The position numbers and the translations under genes were made by a program. Positions 48,226 through 57,142 of a stretch of 64,000 bases of DNA are shown here, piece after piece; positions within the stretch are counted from its first letter, which is position 1, and each line of letters opens with the position of its first letter. This stretch comes from Asticcacaulis endophyticus. Lineage in GTDB: Bacteria > Pseudomonadota > Alphaproteobacteria > Caulobacterales > Caulobacteraceae. Under the pieces are notes generated by a model. That model searched no databases and had not been told where the DNA came from. It was given only the letters and a program-made list of their open reading frames with translations. Where the stretch lies: positions 186,001 through 250,000 of the forward strand of contig NZ_BMZB01000003.1 of assembly GCF_014652575.1 (NCBI RefSeq), read 5' to 3'.

Positions 48226-48995
48226 GATTTTAGTGGCGGTTGGTGGCGTGAAAACACCCACTCCGCTGGTGTCGATTGATCGGCCTGAAACCTGTAGCCA
48301 TCGGTATCGAAAGCCTTGACCTGTTCGATGTCTTCGATGCGATTGTCGATGACGTAACGCGCCATCAAACCGCGTGCGCGTTTGGCAAAGAATGACACGA
48401 TGCGCGCCTTGCCGTCTTTTTCATCTAGAAACCGCGTATTGATAACCGTAAGCTTCATCGCCTTGGTAAGCGCGGCCTTAGCATACTCCTGACTTGCCAG
48501 ATTAAGTATCGTGTCCGCCTTTACGGCCCTGGCATCCTTAAGAAGTGCGTTGGCAATATCATCGCCCCAGTAGGCATACAGAGATTTACCCTTATCTGTC
48601 GGCAGGGATGTCCCCATTTCGAGGCGATAGGGACGCATCTGATCAAGCGGTCTCAGTACGCCATAAAGACCGGATAATATGCGAACATGATCCTGCATCC
48701 ATATCAGGTCGGTCTGATTAAGTTCGCGCGCCTTGAGACCATCGTAGACGTCGCCATCAAATATCATGGCGGCAGGCAGTACCTCCTGACGCGTAAACCT
48801 CTGATAGCGGCGGTAATTTAACTCCGCCAGATCATCCGATATGTCCATTAATCCGCGCAAATCATCCGGACTTTTAGTTTTCATAACGGCCAGAAGATCT
48901 TTGGTATGAGCGGAAAATCGCGGTGAGGTGGGTTTAACCCAATCGGCTACAGGGGATGTATTGAGCGATTTGGCTGGGGATAACAGTATGAGCAT
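48222..48995 (-). CDS. yaaA: Peroxide stress protein YaaA (UPF0246)
   Basis: A 257-residue DUF328 protein. In E. coli YaaA lowers free intracellular iron and so limits Fenton damage during peroxide stress; it also binds DNA. Family motifs are MLILLSPAKSLN at the start, YDGLKARELNQTDL, ILSGLYGVLRPLDQMRPYRLEMGT, LNLASQEYAKA and FFAKRARGLMARY. I used the ATG at 48995 rather than the GTG two codons earlier. Confidence 0.94.
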   Translation of the reverse strand: MLILLSPAKSLNTSPVADWVKPTSPRFSAHTKDLLAVMKTKSPDDLRGLMDISDDLAELNYRRYQRFTRQEVLPAAMIFDGDVYDGLKARELNQTDLIWMQDHVRILSGLYGVLRPLDQMRPYRLEMGTSLPTDKGKSLYAYWGDDIANALLKDARAVKADTILNLASQEYAKAALTKAMKLTVINTRFLDEKDGKARIVSFFAKRARGLMARYVIDNRIEDIEQVKAFDTDGYRFQADQSTPAEWVFSRHQPPLKS

Positions 48996-49191
48996 GAACA
49001 CTTTTTATACTGATTTGACCTAATGCGTCATCTTAGTTTTTAAACGCAGACCGTATTTTCCGGGCTTTATTTTGCCGCCCTGAGCTGGCCACCCTGAGTT
49101 TGGCGCCCTGTCTGCGTAGTTTTGGCGTATTAATCATATACACACAGATAAAGCGTAGCTTTTTCAAGCTGCGCACGGGGAGCTTTTACAC

Positions 49192-49980
49192 ATGTCTCTG
49201 GGGACGGTACTGATTTTAGAAGATAGTCGCGTACAGGCTCAGTTGATTTCCCGCATACTTGAGGGATTAGGGTGCTTAACCCTTGTAAGCCATGACCTGA
49301 AGACGGCCTATTCCATGATACGGGATTTCAAGGTCGATCTAATGCTGCTGGATGTCTATGTCAGCGACGGCAATACTTTGAAATATATGCCTAACCTGAG
49401 AGATCGAGCGCCTGATGTGCCGGTGGCGATTATGACATCGGGCGGCGCTGGCGGGGCTGTGCTTGAGGAAACTCTGGCTATGGCGCGTCAGGCAAAGGCC
49501 GATTTTGTGCTGGCCAAGCCGTTCACGCCACAAGCCATCGCGAATATCCTTACTCAGACCAAGCTTATTCAGGCGACCCCCTTACGCAGGCGTCATATGC
49601 TGGTCATAGACGACTGCCGTGTTGTCCGAAAGCTGGTGACCGCAGCGCTTGATGACAAAGGTTACCGCGTCAGTGAGGCAGCATCTATGGAAGAGGCACT
49701 CGAACGCGTTGATATCGCCCACGTTGATGTGGTGATAACGGACATCTTCATGCCGGGCATGGGCGGGCTGGAAGGGATCAACATCATCCGCAGCCAATGG
49801 CCTGAAGTTCACGTTATCGCCATGTCGGCCGGCGCTGAACTTGAACAGCTTGACTGCATGAAAGCTTTATCAGCGGCCCGCAAAATTGGGGCAACGGCGC
49901 AGTTGCCTAAACCGTTTACCGCGTCAGATTTGACGATGTTGGTTGATGCCGTTTTATCTGAAAAGTTTTTAGCGGCTTAA
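49192..49980 (+). CDS. Tandem receiver-domain response regulator (REC-REC), copy 1
   Basis: A 262-residue protein made of two CheY-like receiver domains and nothing else. REC1 (about 4-122) has the acidic pair E10-D11, phospho-acceptor D54 in LMLLDVYV and the Lys in LAKPFTP. REC2 (about 135-258) has VIDDCRVVRKL, acceptor near D184 in VVITDIFMPGMGG and the Lys in LPKPFTASDL. Without an output domain it may act as a phosphate sink, relay or protein-interaction switch. No histidine kinase is nearby. A paralogue of the same layout follows after 97 bases. Confidence 0.9.
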   Translation: MSLGTVLILEDSRVQAQLISRILEGLGCLTLVSHDLKTAYSMIRDFKVDLMLLDVYVSDGNTLKYMPNLRDRAPDVPVAIMTSGGAGGAVLEETLAMARQAKADFVLAKPFTPQAIANILTQTKLIQATPLRRRHMLVIDDCRVVRKLVTAALDDKGYRVSEAASMEEALERVDIAHVDVVITDIFMPGMGGLEGINIIRSQWPEVHVIAMSAGAELEQLDCMKALSAARKIGATAQLPKPFTASDLTMLVDAVLSEKFLAA

Positions 49981-50077
49981 AGTCTGGTGGGCATCTGGAT
50001 TAACTTCAAGCTAAGCCTGTTGATGTAGTTTAAGGCGCTGGGCATCCATGCCCCCTGTTTTGTGTGAGTGTTGCGTG

Positions 50078-50881
50078 ATGTCAGCCGGTACGGTCCTTGT
50101 GCTCGAAGATAGCCGCACGCAGGCGCAATTGATTTCCAAAATGATGGAAAAGCTGGGGTGGTCGACACTGTTGTGCTTTGACCATGACGCCGTTTTTGAG
50201 GCGCTAAGGCACAGAACGGTCGATCTGATGCTGCTGGATGTCTATATCGGCACCGAAAATACCCTTATGCTCATGCCGGATTTTCGCAAACTCAGTGCCG
50301 GTGTGCCGATCGCGGTCATGAGTGCTGGCGGCGCAGGTGGTCAGGTTTTGAAGGCAACCCTCAACATGGCCCGTCGGGCTCAGGCAGATTTTGTTATCGG
50401 TAAGCCGTTCGCAATCTCTGACATCAAAGCCATCATCGACAAGGTCAATATTTTACGTAATGCGCCCCAAAGGTCGCGGCATATTCTGGTGATCGACGAT
50501 TCCGGCACGACGCGTAAGTTGGTAGCATCAACCCTGTCGAAAGAAGGCTATCAGATTTCGGAAGCGCAAACGGTCGAAGAGGCGTTTGTGCGCATTGATA
50601 TTGCCCATGTTGACATGATTATCACCGACATTTTTATGCCCGGCATGGGCGGCATCGAAGGCATTTCGGTTATTCACGACACCTGGCCGCAAGCGCGAAT
50701 TATCGCCATGTCCGGTGAGGATTCTGTCGATTCGGCTCAAAAACATGAGAAGGCCAGTGCGCTAAAGCAGGCGGTGAATAACGGGGCTAATGCATCTCTG
50801 ACTAAACCTTTCCGACCGATTGATCTTGCGCAACTGGTCGATAAGGTTTTCAGCGATAGCGCCTTGCTGATTGAAGGCTGA
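50078..50881 (+). CDS. Tandem receiver-domain response regulator (REC-REC), copy 2
   Basis: A 267-residue paralogue of the preceding gene with the same two receiver domains: D54 in LMLLDVYIG and about D184 in IITDIFMPGMGGIEG, lysines in IGKPFAIS and LTKPFRPIDL. The HVDMIITDIFMPGMGG stretch is almost identical to copy 1, so the genes arose by tandem duplication; a loop of about 8 residues (DSVDSAQKHEKA region) differs. I chose the ATG at 50078 because MSAGTVLVLEDSR aligns with the start of copy 1; the frame could begin at 50048. Confidence 0.9.
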   Translation: MSAGTVLVLEDSRTQAQLISKMMEKLGWSTLLCFDHDAVFEALRHRTVDLMLLDVYIGTENTLMLMPDFRKLSAGVPIAVMSAGGAGGQVLKATLNMARRAQADFVIGKPFAISDIKAIIDKVNILRNAPQRSRHILVIDDSGTTRKLVASTLSKEGYQISEAQTVEEAFVRIDIAHVDMIITDIFMPGMGGIEGISVIHDTWPQARIIAMSGEDSVDSAQKHEKASALKQAVNNGANASLTKPFRPIDLAQLVDKVFSDSALLIEG

Positions 50882-50908
50882 TCAGAACAAGACGTGCGGA
50901 TTCATGAT
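50882..50908 (-). pseudogene. C-terminal tail remnant of a second GlcD-like dehydrogenase
   Basis: The minus strand encodes IMNPHVLF followed by a stop, the same eight residues and stop that end the intact dehydrogenase at 50965-50991. Five of the eight codons and the stop codon differ only synonymously (for example AAT/AAC, CAC/CAT, GTC/GTA, TTG/CTG), which points to an old coding copy and not to a recent sequence repeat. Nothing dehydrogenase-like is visible further upstream in that frame. It begins one base after the stop of the REC-REC copy 2 gene. Confidence 0.5.
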
Positions 50909-50964
50909 AAGCCCGCGCTCAAAAAGCGAAGCGTTAGCGCGCTAAAATAAAGCGCATTTCAGAA

Positions 50965-52398
50965 TTAAAACAGTACATGCGGGTTCATGATCCGCTTAGG
51001 GTCGAGCGCCAGACGTACCGCGCGCATGACGGCAACGGCGGTAGGATCTTTGTATAAAAGTGCTTCCTGAGTTTTCATGCGGCCAAGACCATGCTCAGCC
51101 GAAATTGAGCCTTCATACTGGTGCACCAGATCATGAACCACTTTGGAACCTTCGTCACGTAAGTCATTGAAGGCTTTGGCGTCCATATCTTCCGGGACTA
51201 TGACGTTAAAGTGAACATTGCCATCGCCAACGTGGCCGAACGCCACCAGTCGGGCGCCGGGCAGAAAGGCTTCGATCGCCTTGGCGCCTTCTTCCATATA
51301 TTCGGCCATGCGTGACAACGGTACGGAAATGTCATGTTTCCAGGCCGCACCCTCTACCTTTTCGGCAGCCGAGTGTTCTTCGCGCAGACGCCAGAACGCC
51401 GCCGCCTGAGTATCATTTTGCGCAATAGCGGCATCAAGGATAAGTTCTTCCTCAAATGCTGCCCCCAGCAGGCGCTCCATTGAGGTTTCGGCTCCTTCAG
51501 GATCGCCGGATGCCACCTCGATCAGGGCATACCACGGATACACACCCTCAAGCGGTTCGCGGGTGTCTGGGATGTTCTTGAGCACCAGCGACAGGCCGTA
51601 GCGGCCCATCAGTTCAAACGCTTCGACCTGACCGCCCGTTTCCTGTTTGGCGCGGGCCAGAAGATCAATGGCTTTTTGTGAGGTTTCAAACCCGACAATA
51701 GCCACCGAACGCGAATTCATAACCGGAAACAGCTTTAGCGACGCCGCCGTGATGATACCCAATGTGCCTTCGGCGCCGATGAACATCTGCTTAAGGTCGT
51801 AGCCGGTATTGTCTTTGCGCAGGCGCTTGAGGCCACGGAAAATATCACCATTGGGCAAAACCACCTCAAGACCGGACACCAGATCGCGGGTCACGCCGTA
51901 GCGCAGAACGGCTGTGCCGCCCGCATTGGTGCTGATGACGCCGCCGATCGTGGCCGTACCCTCAGCCGCCAGAGATAACGGGAAGTGACGTCCGGCTTTC
52001 TCAGCTATCTGTTGTGCTTCCAACAGGGTGATGCCAGCCTCCAGCACCATAGTGTCATCGGTTGGCGCGACATCACGGACGGTGCGCATGCGCTCCAGCG
52101 ACACCAGAATTTCGCCAAATGGAATCTGACCGCCGACCAGCCCAGTATTGCCGCCTTGCGGGGTAATGGCCACGCCATGCTCATAGCAAATCCTGACGAC
52201 TTTAGAGAGTTCCTCTGTCGTTTTCGGCAAAACGAGAAGGGGGGTATGTCCCTTCCACTTGCCGCGCCATTCAGTCAATTTGGCTTCGACGCGTAAAGAG
52301 TCTTCACTATAGCCACCTTCGCCCAGTACGGACTTGATCTCTGCCAGAATTTCGGGTGCAACCGGTGGACATTCAGCAAATTGGGCGGCAGCGGTCAT
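50965..52398 (-). CDS. FAD-binding 2-hydroxyacid dehydrogenase, GlcD / D-2-hydroxyglutarate type
   Basis: A 477-residue flavoprotein of the PCMH/VAO family. The FAD-binding half has ITPQGGNTGLVGGQIP, LSLAAEGTATIGGVISTNAGG and GVTRDLVSGLEVVLPNG; the C-terminal half has the metal/substrate region VAFGHVGDGNVHFNV and SAEHGLGRMKT. This set of motifs fits D-2-hydroxyglutarate dehydrogenase or D-lactate dehydrogenase better than glycolate oxidase, because no GlcE or GlcF partner is adjacent. Divergent from the Nudix gene. A tail remnant of a paralogue lies just downstream. Confidence 0.92.
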   Translation of the reverse strand: MTAAAQFAECPPVAPEILAEIKSVLGEGGYSEDSLRVEAKLTEWRGKWKGHTPLLVLPKTTEELSKVVRICYEHGVAITPQGGNTGLVGGQIPFGEILVSLERMRTVRDVAPTDDTMVLEAGITLLEAQQIAEKAGRHFPLSLAAEGTATIGGVISTNAGGTAVLRYGVTRDLVSGLEVVLPNGDIFRGLKRLRKDNTGYDLKQMFIGAEGTLGIITAASLKLFPVMNSRSVAIVGFETSQKAIDLLARAKQETGGQVEAFELMGRYGLSLVLKNIPDTREPLEGVYPWYALIEVASGDPEGAETSMERLLGAAFEEELILDAAIAQNDTQAAAFWRLREEHSAAEKVEGAAWKHDISVPLSRMAEYMEEGAKAIEAFLPGARLVAFGHVGDGNVHFNVIVPEDMDAKAFNDLRDEGSKVVHDLVHQYEGSISAEHGLGRMKTQEALLYKDPTAVAVMRAVRLALDPKRIMNPHVLF

Positions 52399-52475
52399 GG
52401 CAAGGTATCCCTAAAAGCAGCGCTGTTGTAAGTGTTTGGCTTATAAGGGTTGGGGTTTATACGGAGAATCTGTAA

Positions 52476-52919
52476 GTGCAAGTCAAAATTCACTATCCGA
52501 TACCGGCGATAGGCGTTGTATGCTGGCGAGGTGATGAGGTCTTGCTGATCCGTCGCGGGCGAGCTCCTCGCCAAGGCCAATGGTCGATCCCCGGTGGCAA
52601 GATGGATCGGTTTGAGCCGATCTCTCAAACCGCGTTGCGGGAATTGCGTGAGGAAACCGGCATTGAGGCTGAACTTGGCCCCTTGATCGAAGTTTATGAG
52701 ATTATGGAACCGCCCTCCGAGGCGTGCCAGGATGGGTTTCACTATGTGCTTATTGATTATCTGGCGCGCTGGCTGGCTGGAGAGCCTGTGGCCGGTGACG
52801 ATGCGGATCAGGCATGTTTTGTGACCCTTGAGGCGGCATTGAATTTGGTCGTTGAAGATGACCTTAAGGATGTGCTGCTGAAATCGCATGCACTGATGGG
52901 GGCTCGGCAGACCGATTAG
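52476..52919 (+). CDS. Nudix hydrolase
   Basis: A 147-residue Nudix enzyme. The full Nudix box is present as GKMDRFE-X7-RELREETGI at about residues 41-63. The N-terminal ACWRGDEVLLIRRG-like strand (VCWRGDEVLLIRRGRAP) recalls ADP-ribose pyrophosphatase and MutT-like groups, but the substrate cannot be assigned. The start is GTG at 52476 with GGAG about 10 bases upstream. Confidence 0.93.
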   Translation: MQVKIHYPIPAIGVVCWRGDEVLLIRRGRAPRQGQWSIPGGKMDRFEPISQTALRELREETGIEAELGPLIEVYEIMEPPSEACQDGFHYVLIDYLARWLAGEPVAGDDADQACFVTLEAALNLVVEDDLKDVLLKSHALMGARQTD

Positions 52920-52985
52920 GCTTTGAAATTGTGTGATTTAGGGTAGAGTTGAGGCGGGCAAAACAAGGCAAGAGGGAACCCCTGA

Positions 52986-53915
52986 ATGTTCGTAAGTGCA
53001 TTTTCCGCAGTCATCCTTATTCTGGCGATCGTCATCGCCTTCAGCATCATCAAGATCGTGCCGCAGGGGCGCGAGTTTACGGTTGAGCGTTTTGGCCGCT
53101 ATACCCGCACCTTGAAGCCCGGCATTTCCTTCCTGACGCCCTTCGTTGAAAGCATTGGCCGGCGGGTCAATATGATGGAGCGCGTGGTCGATGTGCCCCA
53201 ACAGGAGGTGATCACTAAGGACAACGTGGTGGTTAAGGTCGATGGCATCGTCTTTACGCAGGTGATGGATGCGGCGGCTGCGGCGTACCGCGTCGATAAC
53301 CTTGATAATGCGGTCACACAATTGGCCATGACGAACTTGCGGACCGTGGTAGGTGGCATGGAACTGGATGAGGTACTGTCTCAGCGTGATTCCATAAATT
53401 CGCGTCTTCTGACCGTAATTGATCAGGCGACCAGCCCGTGGGGTGTAAAAGTAAATCGCATTGAAATCAAAGATTTGAAACCGCCTCTTGATATCACAGA
53501 TTCGATGGCCCGCCAGATGAAAGCTGAACGTGAGCGCCGTGCCCAGATCATTGAAGCGGATGGTGACAAACAGGCTGCTATCACCCGCGCTGAGGGCAAT
53601 AAGCAGGCAACGGTGCTTGAGGCTGAAGGGCGACGGGAGGCCGCCTATCGTGATGCCGAAGCCCGCGAACGCGCTGCCGAAGCTGAGGCCAAGGCGACGG
53701 AAATGGTGTCCGAAGCGATCGCTAAGGGCGATGTCAACGCTATCAACTATTTCATTGCGCAAAAGTACGTTGAGGCGTTCGGCAAGTTTGCAATGTCCCC
53801 GAACACTAAGACCATCATCCTGCCGACCGAGCTGTCCAGTCTGGCCGGGACCGTAGGTGGGGTTACCGAACTGGTTAAGTCCCTGACCAATGATCAAGCT
53901 TCAGCTAAAAAGTAA
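52986..53915 (+). CDS. SPFH/band 7 membrane protein (QmcA-like)
   Basis: A 309-residue stomatin/prohibitin-domain protein. One N-terminal helix (about 2-24) anchors it, followed by the SPFH domain starting [20 protein letters not shown] and a long Ala/Glu-rich coiled coil (about 175-240). Such proteins form membrane microdomains and act with NfeD partners or FtsH. The nfeD gene follows after 15 bases, the standard pair. Confidence 0.95.
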   Translation: MFVSAFSAVILILAIVIAFSIIKIVPQGREFTVERFGRYTRTLKPGISFLTPFVESIGRRVNMMERVVDVPQQEVITKDNVVVKVDGIVFTQVMDAAAAAYRVDNLDNAVTQLAMTNLRTVVGGMELDEVLSQRDSINSRLLTVIDQATSPWGVKVNRIEIKDLKPPLDITDSMARQMKAERERRAQIIEADGDKQAAITRAEGNKQATVLEAEGRREAAYRDAEARERAAEAEAKATEMVSEAIAKGDVNAINYFIAQKYVEAFGKFAMSPNTKTIILPTELSSLAGTVGGVTELVKSLTNDQASAKK

Positions 53916-53930
53916 GGACAGGAGATTAAC

Positions 53931-54413
53931 ATGCCTGATTTTGCAACGCTTTTGACATCTGAGACGCTGGGCATGCAGGCCTTTTGGGTATGGTTGACCC
54001 TGGGTGTCATTGTGCTTGGTCTTGAGATTATGTTGGGTACGGAATGGCTGCTTTGGCCTGCGGCCTCAGCTGGGGTTGTGGCCTTGCTGACCCTGACAGG
54101 GTTGCCTATCGGTTTTGTGTTTCAGGTAATTATCTTTTCTGTCCTGACACTTACCCTGTCGATATTGTCGCGTCGCTTTATGAAAAAGGACGCGCCGGCG
54201 GGTGATATTAATGATCCCGGCCAGCGTTTAGTCGGTAAGACAGCCACTGTGCTTGAAGGCTTTGGTGGCTCACATGAAGGCCGCGTGATCTATGACGGCG
54301 TAGAGTGGCCAGCGGTCATTGAAGGGGATGAGGACGCTAAGCTCAAGGCGCGCGAATCTGTGAAAATCGTGAAAGTCAGTGAAGGCAAGCTGGTGATTTC
54401 ACGCGCCGCCTGA
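53931..54413 (+). CDS. NfeD family membrane protein
   Basis: A 160-residue short-form NfeD protein with three hydrophobic segments (about 17-37, 40-58 and 62-82) and a C-terminal OB-fold (about 100-158, with LVGKTATVLEGFGGSHEGRV). It lacks the ClpP-like protease domain of long NfeD. It is the usual partner of the SPFH protein encoded just upstream. Confidence 0.92.
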   Translation: MPDFATLLTSETLGMQAFWVWLTLGVIVLGLEIMLGTEWLLWPAASAGVVALLTLTGLPIGFVFQVIIFSVLTLTLSILSRRFMKKDAPAGDINDPGQRLVGKTATVLEGFGGSHEGRVIYDGVEWPAVIEGDEDAKLKARESVKIVKVSEGKLVISRAA

Positions 54414-54489
54414 ATGCGCGTCATTAGGGAACTTTTTACCGATTCGTCCAAAGCTCGATTTATCGAGTGAACTGGCTTCGGGGGCGGGA

Positions 54490-55269
54490 ATGAGGCTTTT
54501 CTATAAAGTTTTTGCGGTATTTGCACTTTTGCTTGCGCCCAGCCTAAGTGTCGCCGGTGCCTGGCCGCATGAAAGCGGTCGCGGACAGGTCATAATTAAG
54601 CTGGAGCCGTCCACGGCCGATAAAGGCTTTGATGGTGATGGCAATAAGGCGTCTATTGGCAAGTGGGATACGCGCAATGTCTCGGTCTACAGCGATTATG
54701 GTCTTAATGATCGCGTAACTGTGTATGCTAAGGCTGATTATCAGGACTTTAAAACCGATAGCACGTCCTATTCGGGGTTGGGGTCTGTTGAGATTGGTGG
54801 CCGCATAACTGTGGCGAAGACAGATACCGCCATATTAGCGGTGGGCGCGGGTGTCGAAGGGCTGGGCAAGGGCCGGCGCAGTGATTTTGATCAGGCAACA
54901 TCCAAAGGTACCGATACCGAGATGCGCGCCTATGGTGGCAAGAGTTTCAAGATCGCAGGCAAGGACGCCTTCCTTGATGTGCAGGTGGCGAAACGCTGGC
55001 GCGAAAAAGAAGCCGATCAGGTGCGTGTCGATGCGACGGTTGGTATTAAACCCGATCCGAAATGGATGGTCATGGCGCAAGTCTATGCCGGGCAAACCGA
55101 TAAGGAAGCCTGGGGGCGCGCCAAATGGACAAACGCCGAGGTAAGCGTTGTGCGCCATTTCGGAGGCAGGCAGGATATCAGCGTACAACTGAGCGCACGC
55201 CAAACCCTGTCGGGTGAAAATGTCCCACAGGTAAAAGCTTTATCCTTATCAATATGGAAGCGATTTTAG
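54490..55269 (+). CDS. Putative outer-membrane protein of unknown function
   Basis: A 259-residue precursor with a clear signal peptide ending SLSVAGAWP. The mature part is rich in alternating strands (for example NVSVYSDYGLNDRVTVYAKADY) and ends in WKRF with a terminal Phe, as in outer-membrane barrels; about ten strands can be drawn. I do not recognise the family. It starts 76 bases after nfeD and could be co-transcribed. Its TAG stop lies immediately against the stop of the opposing cytochrome gene. Confidence 0.75.
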   Translation: MRLFYKVFAVFALLLAPSLSVAGAWPHESGRGQVIIKLEPSTADKGFDGDGNKASIGKWDTRNVSVYSDYGLNDRVTVYAKADYQDFKTDSTSYSGLGSVEIGGRITVAKTDTAILAVGAGVEGLGKGRRSDFDQATSKGTDTEMRAYGGKSFKIAGKDAFLDVQVAKRWREKEADQVRVDATVGIKPDPKWMVMAQVYAGQTDKEAWGRAKWTNAEVSVVRHFGGRQDISVQLSARQTLSGENVPQVKALSLSIWKRF

Positions 55270-55770
55270 CTACTGTGGTTTCTTAGCCGTTTCGACCGCT
55301 ATATAGGCCAGCAGGTTCTCACGGTCCTTAGCGTCTTTGATGCCTAAAAATGCCATCTTGGTGCCTGGAACCGCGTCGCGCGGCTTGGTTAGGAACGCAT
55401 CGAGCGTGGCGAAATCCCAAGTCACATTATGGGCTTTCATAGCGTCTGAATAAGGATAGCTGCCTTCGGTGCCGGCTTTTCGACCCAATACTCCGTACAG
55501 ATGAGGGCCGGTCGTGGTCGCGGTCGTCTCAATCAGCACATGGCACGAACGGCATTTGCCAAACTGCTTTTTACCTTCTTCGAGGTTGGCGGTATTATAT
55601 GGTGCGGGCAGTGATGCCAGTACCTGAGCTTTTTCAGCTTCGGTCAACGGTTCTACGGGGGCTGGTGCCGAAGCTTCTGAATTTTGCGCAGATTTTGGCG
55701 CCGGTTCACAGGCGGTTAGCATCAATGCAAGGCCCACCGTTAAAACTCTTGATTTTACCCCGAAGTGCAT
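55270..55770 (-). CDS. Lipoprotein class I cytochrome c
   Basis: A 166-residue precursor with the lipobox LTAC at about residues 18-21, a Ser/Pro/Ala linker, and a monoheme cytochrome c domain: heme-binding CRSCH near residue 76 and the Met ligand in GTKMAFLGI. The GPHLYGVLGRKAGTEGSYPYSDAMK stretch is typical of cytochrome c2/c552-like carriers of alphaproteobacteria (the run is broken here at 20 residues: GPHLYGVLGRKAGTEGSYPY). It may feed the aa3 oxidase encoded at the other end of the window, but this is inference. Confidence 0.92.
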   Translation of the reverse strand: MHFGVKSRVLTVGLALMLTACEPAPKSAQNSEASAPAPVEPLTEAEKAQVLASLPAPYNTANLEEGKKQFGKCRSCHVLIETTATTTGPHLYGVLGRKAGTEGSYPYSDAMKAHNVTWDFATLDAFLTKPRDAVPGTKMAFLGIKDAKDRENLLAYIAVETAKKPQ

Positions 55771-55997
55771 GTCCTGACCTCATCCCAACCTATGAATTAT
55801 ATGGTTTCTACAAGACAGTTCGGGCTTTGGCGAGCGCGAAAGTGTAGTCATTGCATTTCTCAATAATGTGATCTGTTACCGGCGGTTACGGGCTTTTCGA
55901 TAGCTGGGTTTTGCGCCTAAAGTCAGTTTTACTTGAACACAAGTTAATCATTTCCACCCAGGATTGATTTGCCTGACTGTAGTGATGGAGAAACTTG

Positions 55998-57140
55998 ATG
56001 TCCGCCACACGTTCCTTGCCGACCGATTCGCCGTTTTTACCTCGAACTATGATCGAGCATTCGGCCATGTATACGCGAGCTATGGAAAAACTGGTTCAGG
56101 TCGTTCAAGCCCTTTCCAATGCCCGCGATCTCAACACCGTAATTCGTATCGCGCGCGATGCCGCACGAGAGTTATTGGATGCGGATGGGACGACGTTTGT
56201 GCTGCGTGAGGGGGATAAGTGCTTTTACGCCGATGAAAACGCCATCGCCCCTTTGTGGAAAGGTAAGCGCTTCCCTATGCACCTGTGCGTCAGCGGTTGG
56301 GTGATGACCAACCGTAAGCCGGTCATTATCGAGGATATTTATACCGATCCGCGGGTGCCTCACGAAGCGTACCGGCATACTTTCGTCCAAAGCCTTGCCA
56401 TGGCCCCCATACGCCGTGACGACCCCATAGGTGCTATCGGGGCTTATTGGGCGGTAACTCAGCAGCCATCGGAAGAAGAGATGATGATCTTACAGGCACT
56501 GTCCGATACCGTATCTGTGGCAATGGAAAATGTACTGGTTTATGCCGATTTGAAGCAAAATTTTGAACTGCTACGTCATCAGCAGGCGCGTATAGCCAAA
56601 CAGCAGGATATTCTGAATGCACTGCCCGATGCCGCGCATTCAGCGGGGCGGACGACCCGCGAGAACATTAGTTACACAGACCTGATTGTTCCAGACGATG
56701 AGACAGGCGGTGCTGCTGTAGTGCCAAACCCATTAACGGCAGCAAAGCCCGCACGGTTAGCGACTTTTTTAATGTTTGATGGCAAGGCCGAAGAGGCCAT
56801 GACCTTTTATGTGTCTTTGTTCAGAGACTCTGCTGTCAATTCGGTGACCCGATATAGCGCCAGCGAAGCCGGACGAGAAGGCGGCATAATGCACGCCAGC
56901 TTTACCCTGAACGGTGTGCCGTTCATGTGCATCGATTCGAGTGTACGTCATGAATTCGGATTCACCCCGGCCATATCGCTATATATGACCTGCGAGGATG
57001 AGGTCGAGATAGATCGGCTGTATAGCGACCTTTCAGAAGGCGGGGAGTCTTTGATGTCACTGGCAGATTACGGCTTTAGTCGCAAGTTCGGCTGGGTGAA
57101 GGATCGCTTCGGTGTCTCCTGGCAACTCAATCTGCCATAA
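55998..57140 (+). CDS. GAF domain fused to a PhnB-like VOC domain
   Basis: A 380-residue fusion. Residues about 30-185 are a GAF domain (VVQALSNARDLNTVIRIA, GTTFVLREGDKCFYADE, SLAMAPIRRDDPIGAIGAYW), then a coiled helix of about 30 residues and a Thr/Pro-rich linker. Residues about 250-380 are a VOC/PhnB domain (LATFLMFDGKAEEAMTFYVS, LNGVPFMCIDSS, FGWVKDRFGVSWQ). GAF domains of this form usually precede a histidine kinase; here the kinase is replaced by a VOC fold. Metal or small-molecule binding is possible, but no function is known to me. The ATG at 55998 has GGAG 8 bases upstream. Confidence 0.85.
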   Translation: MSATRSLPTDSPFLPRTMIEHSAMYTRAMEKLVQVVQALSNARDLNTVIRIARDAARELLDADGTTFVLREGDKCFYADENAIAPLWKGKRFPMHLCVSGWVMTNRKPVIIEDIYTDPRVPHEAYRHTFVQSLAMAPIRRDDPIGAIGAYWAVTQQPSEEEMMILQALSDTVSVAMENVLVYADLKQNFELLRHQQARIAKQQDILNALPDAAHSAGRTTRENISYTDLIVPDDETGGAAVVPNPLTAAKPARLATFLMFDGKAEEAMTFYVSLFRDSAVNSVTRYSASEAGREGGIMHASFTLNGVPFMCIDSSVRHEFGFTPAISLYMTCEDEVEIDRLYSDLSEGGESLMSLADYGFSRKFGWVKDRFGVSWQLNLP

Positions 57141-57142
57141 GG

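Noticed and set aside
50934-50945. TTAGCGCGCTAA palindrome as a terminator
   Set aside because: Too short, with no T run; self-complementary sequences of this size are common.
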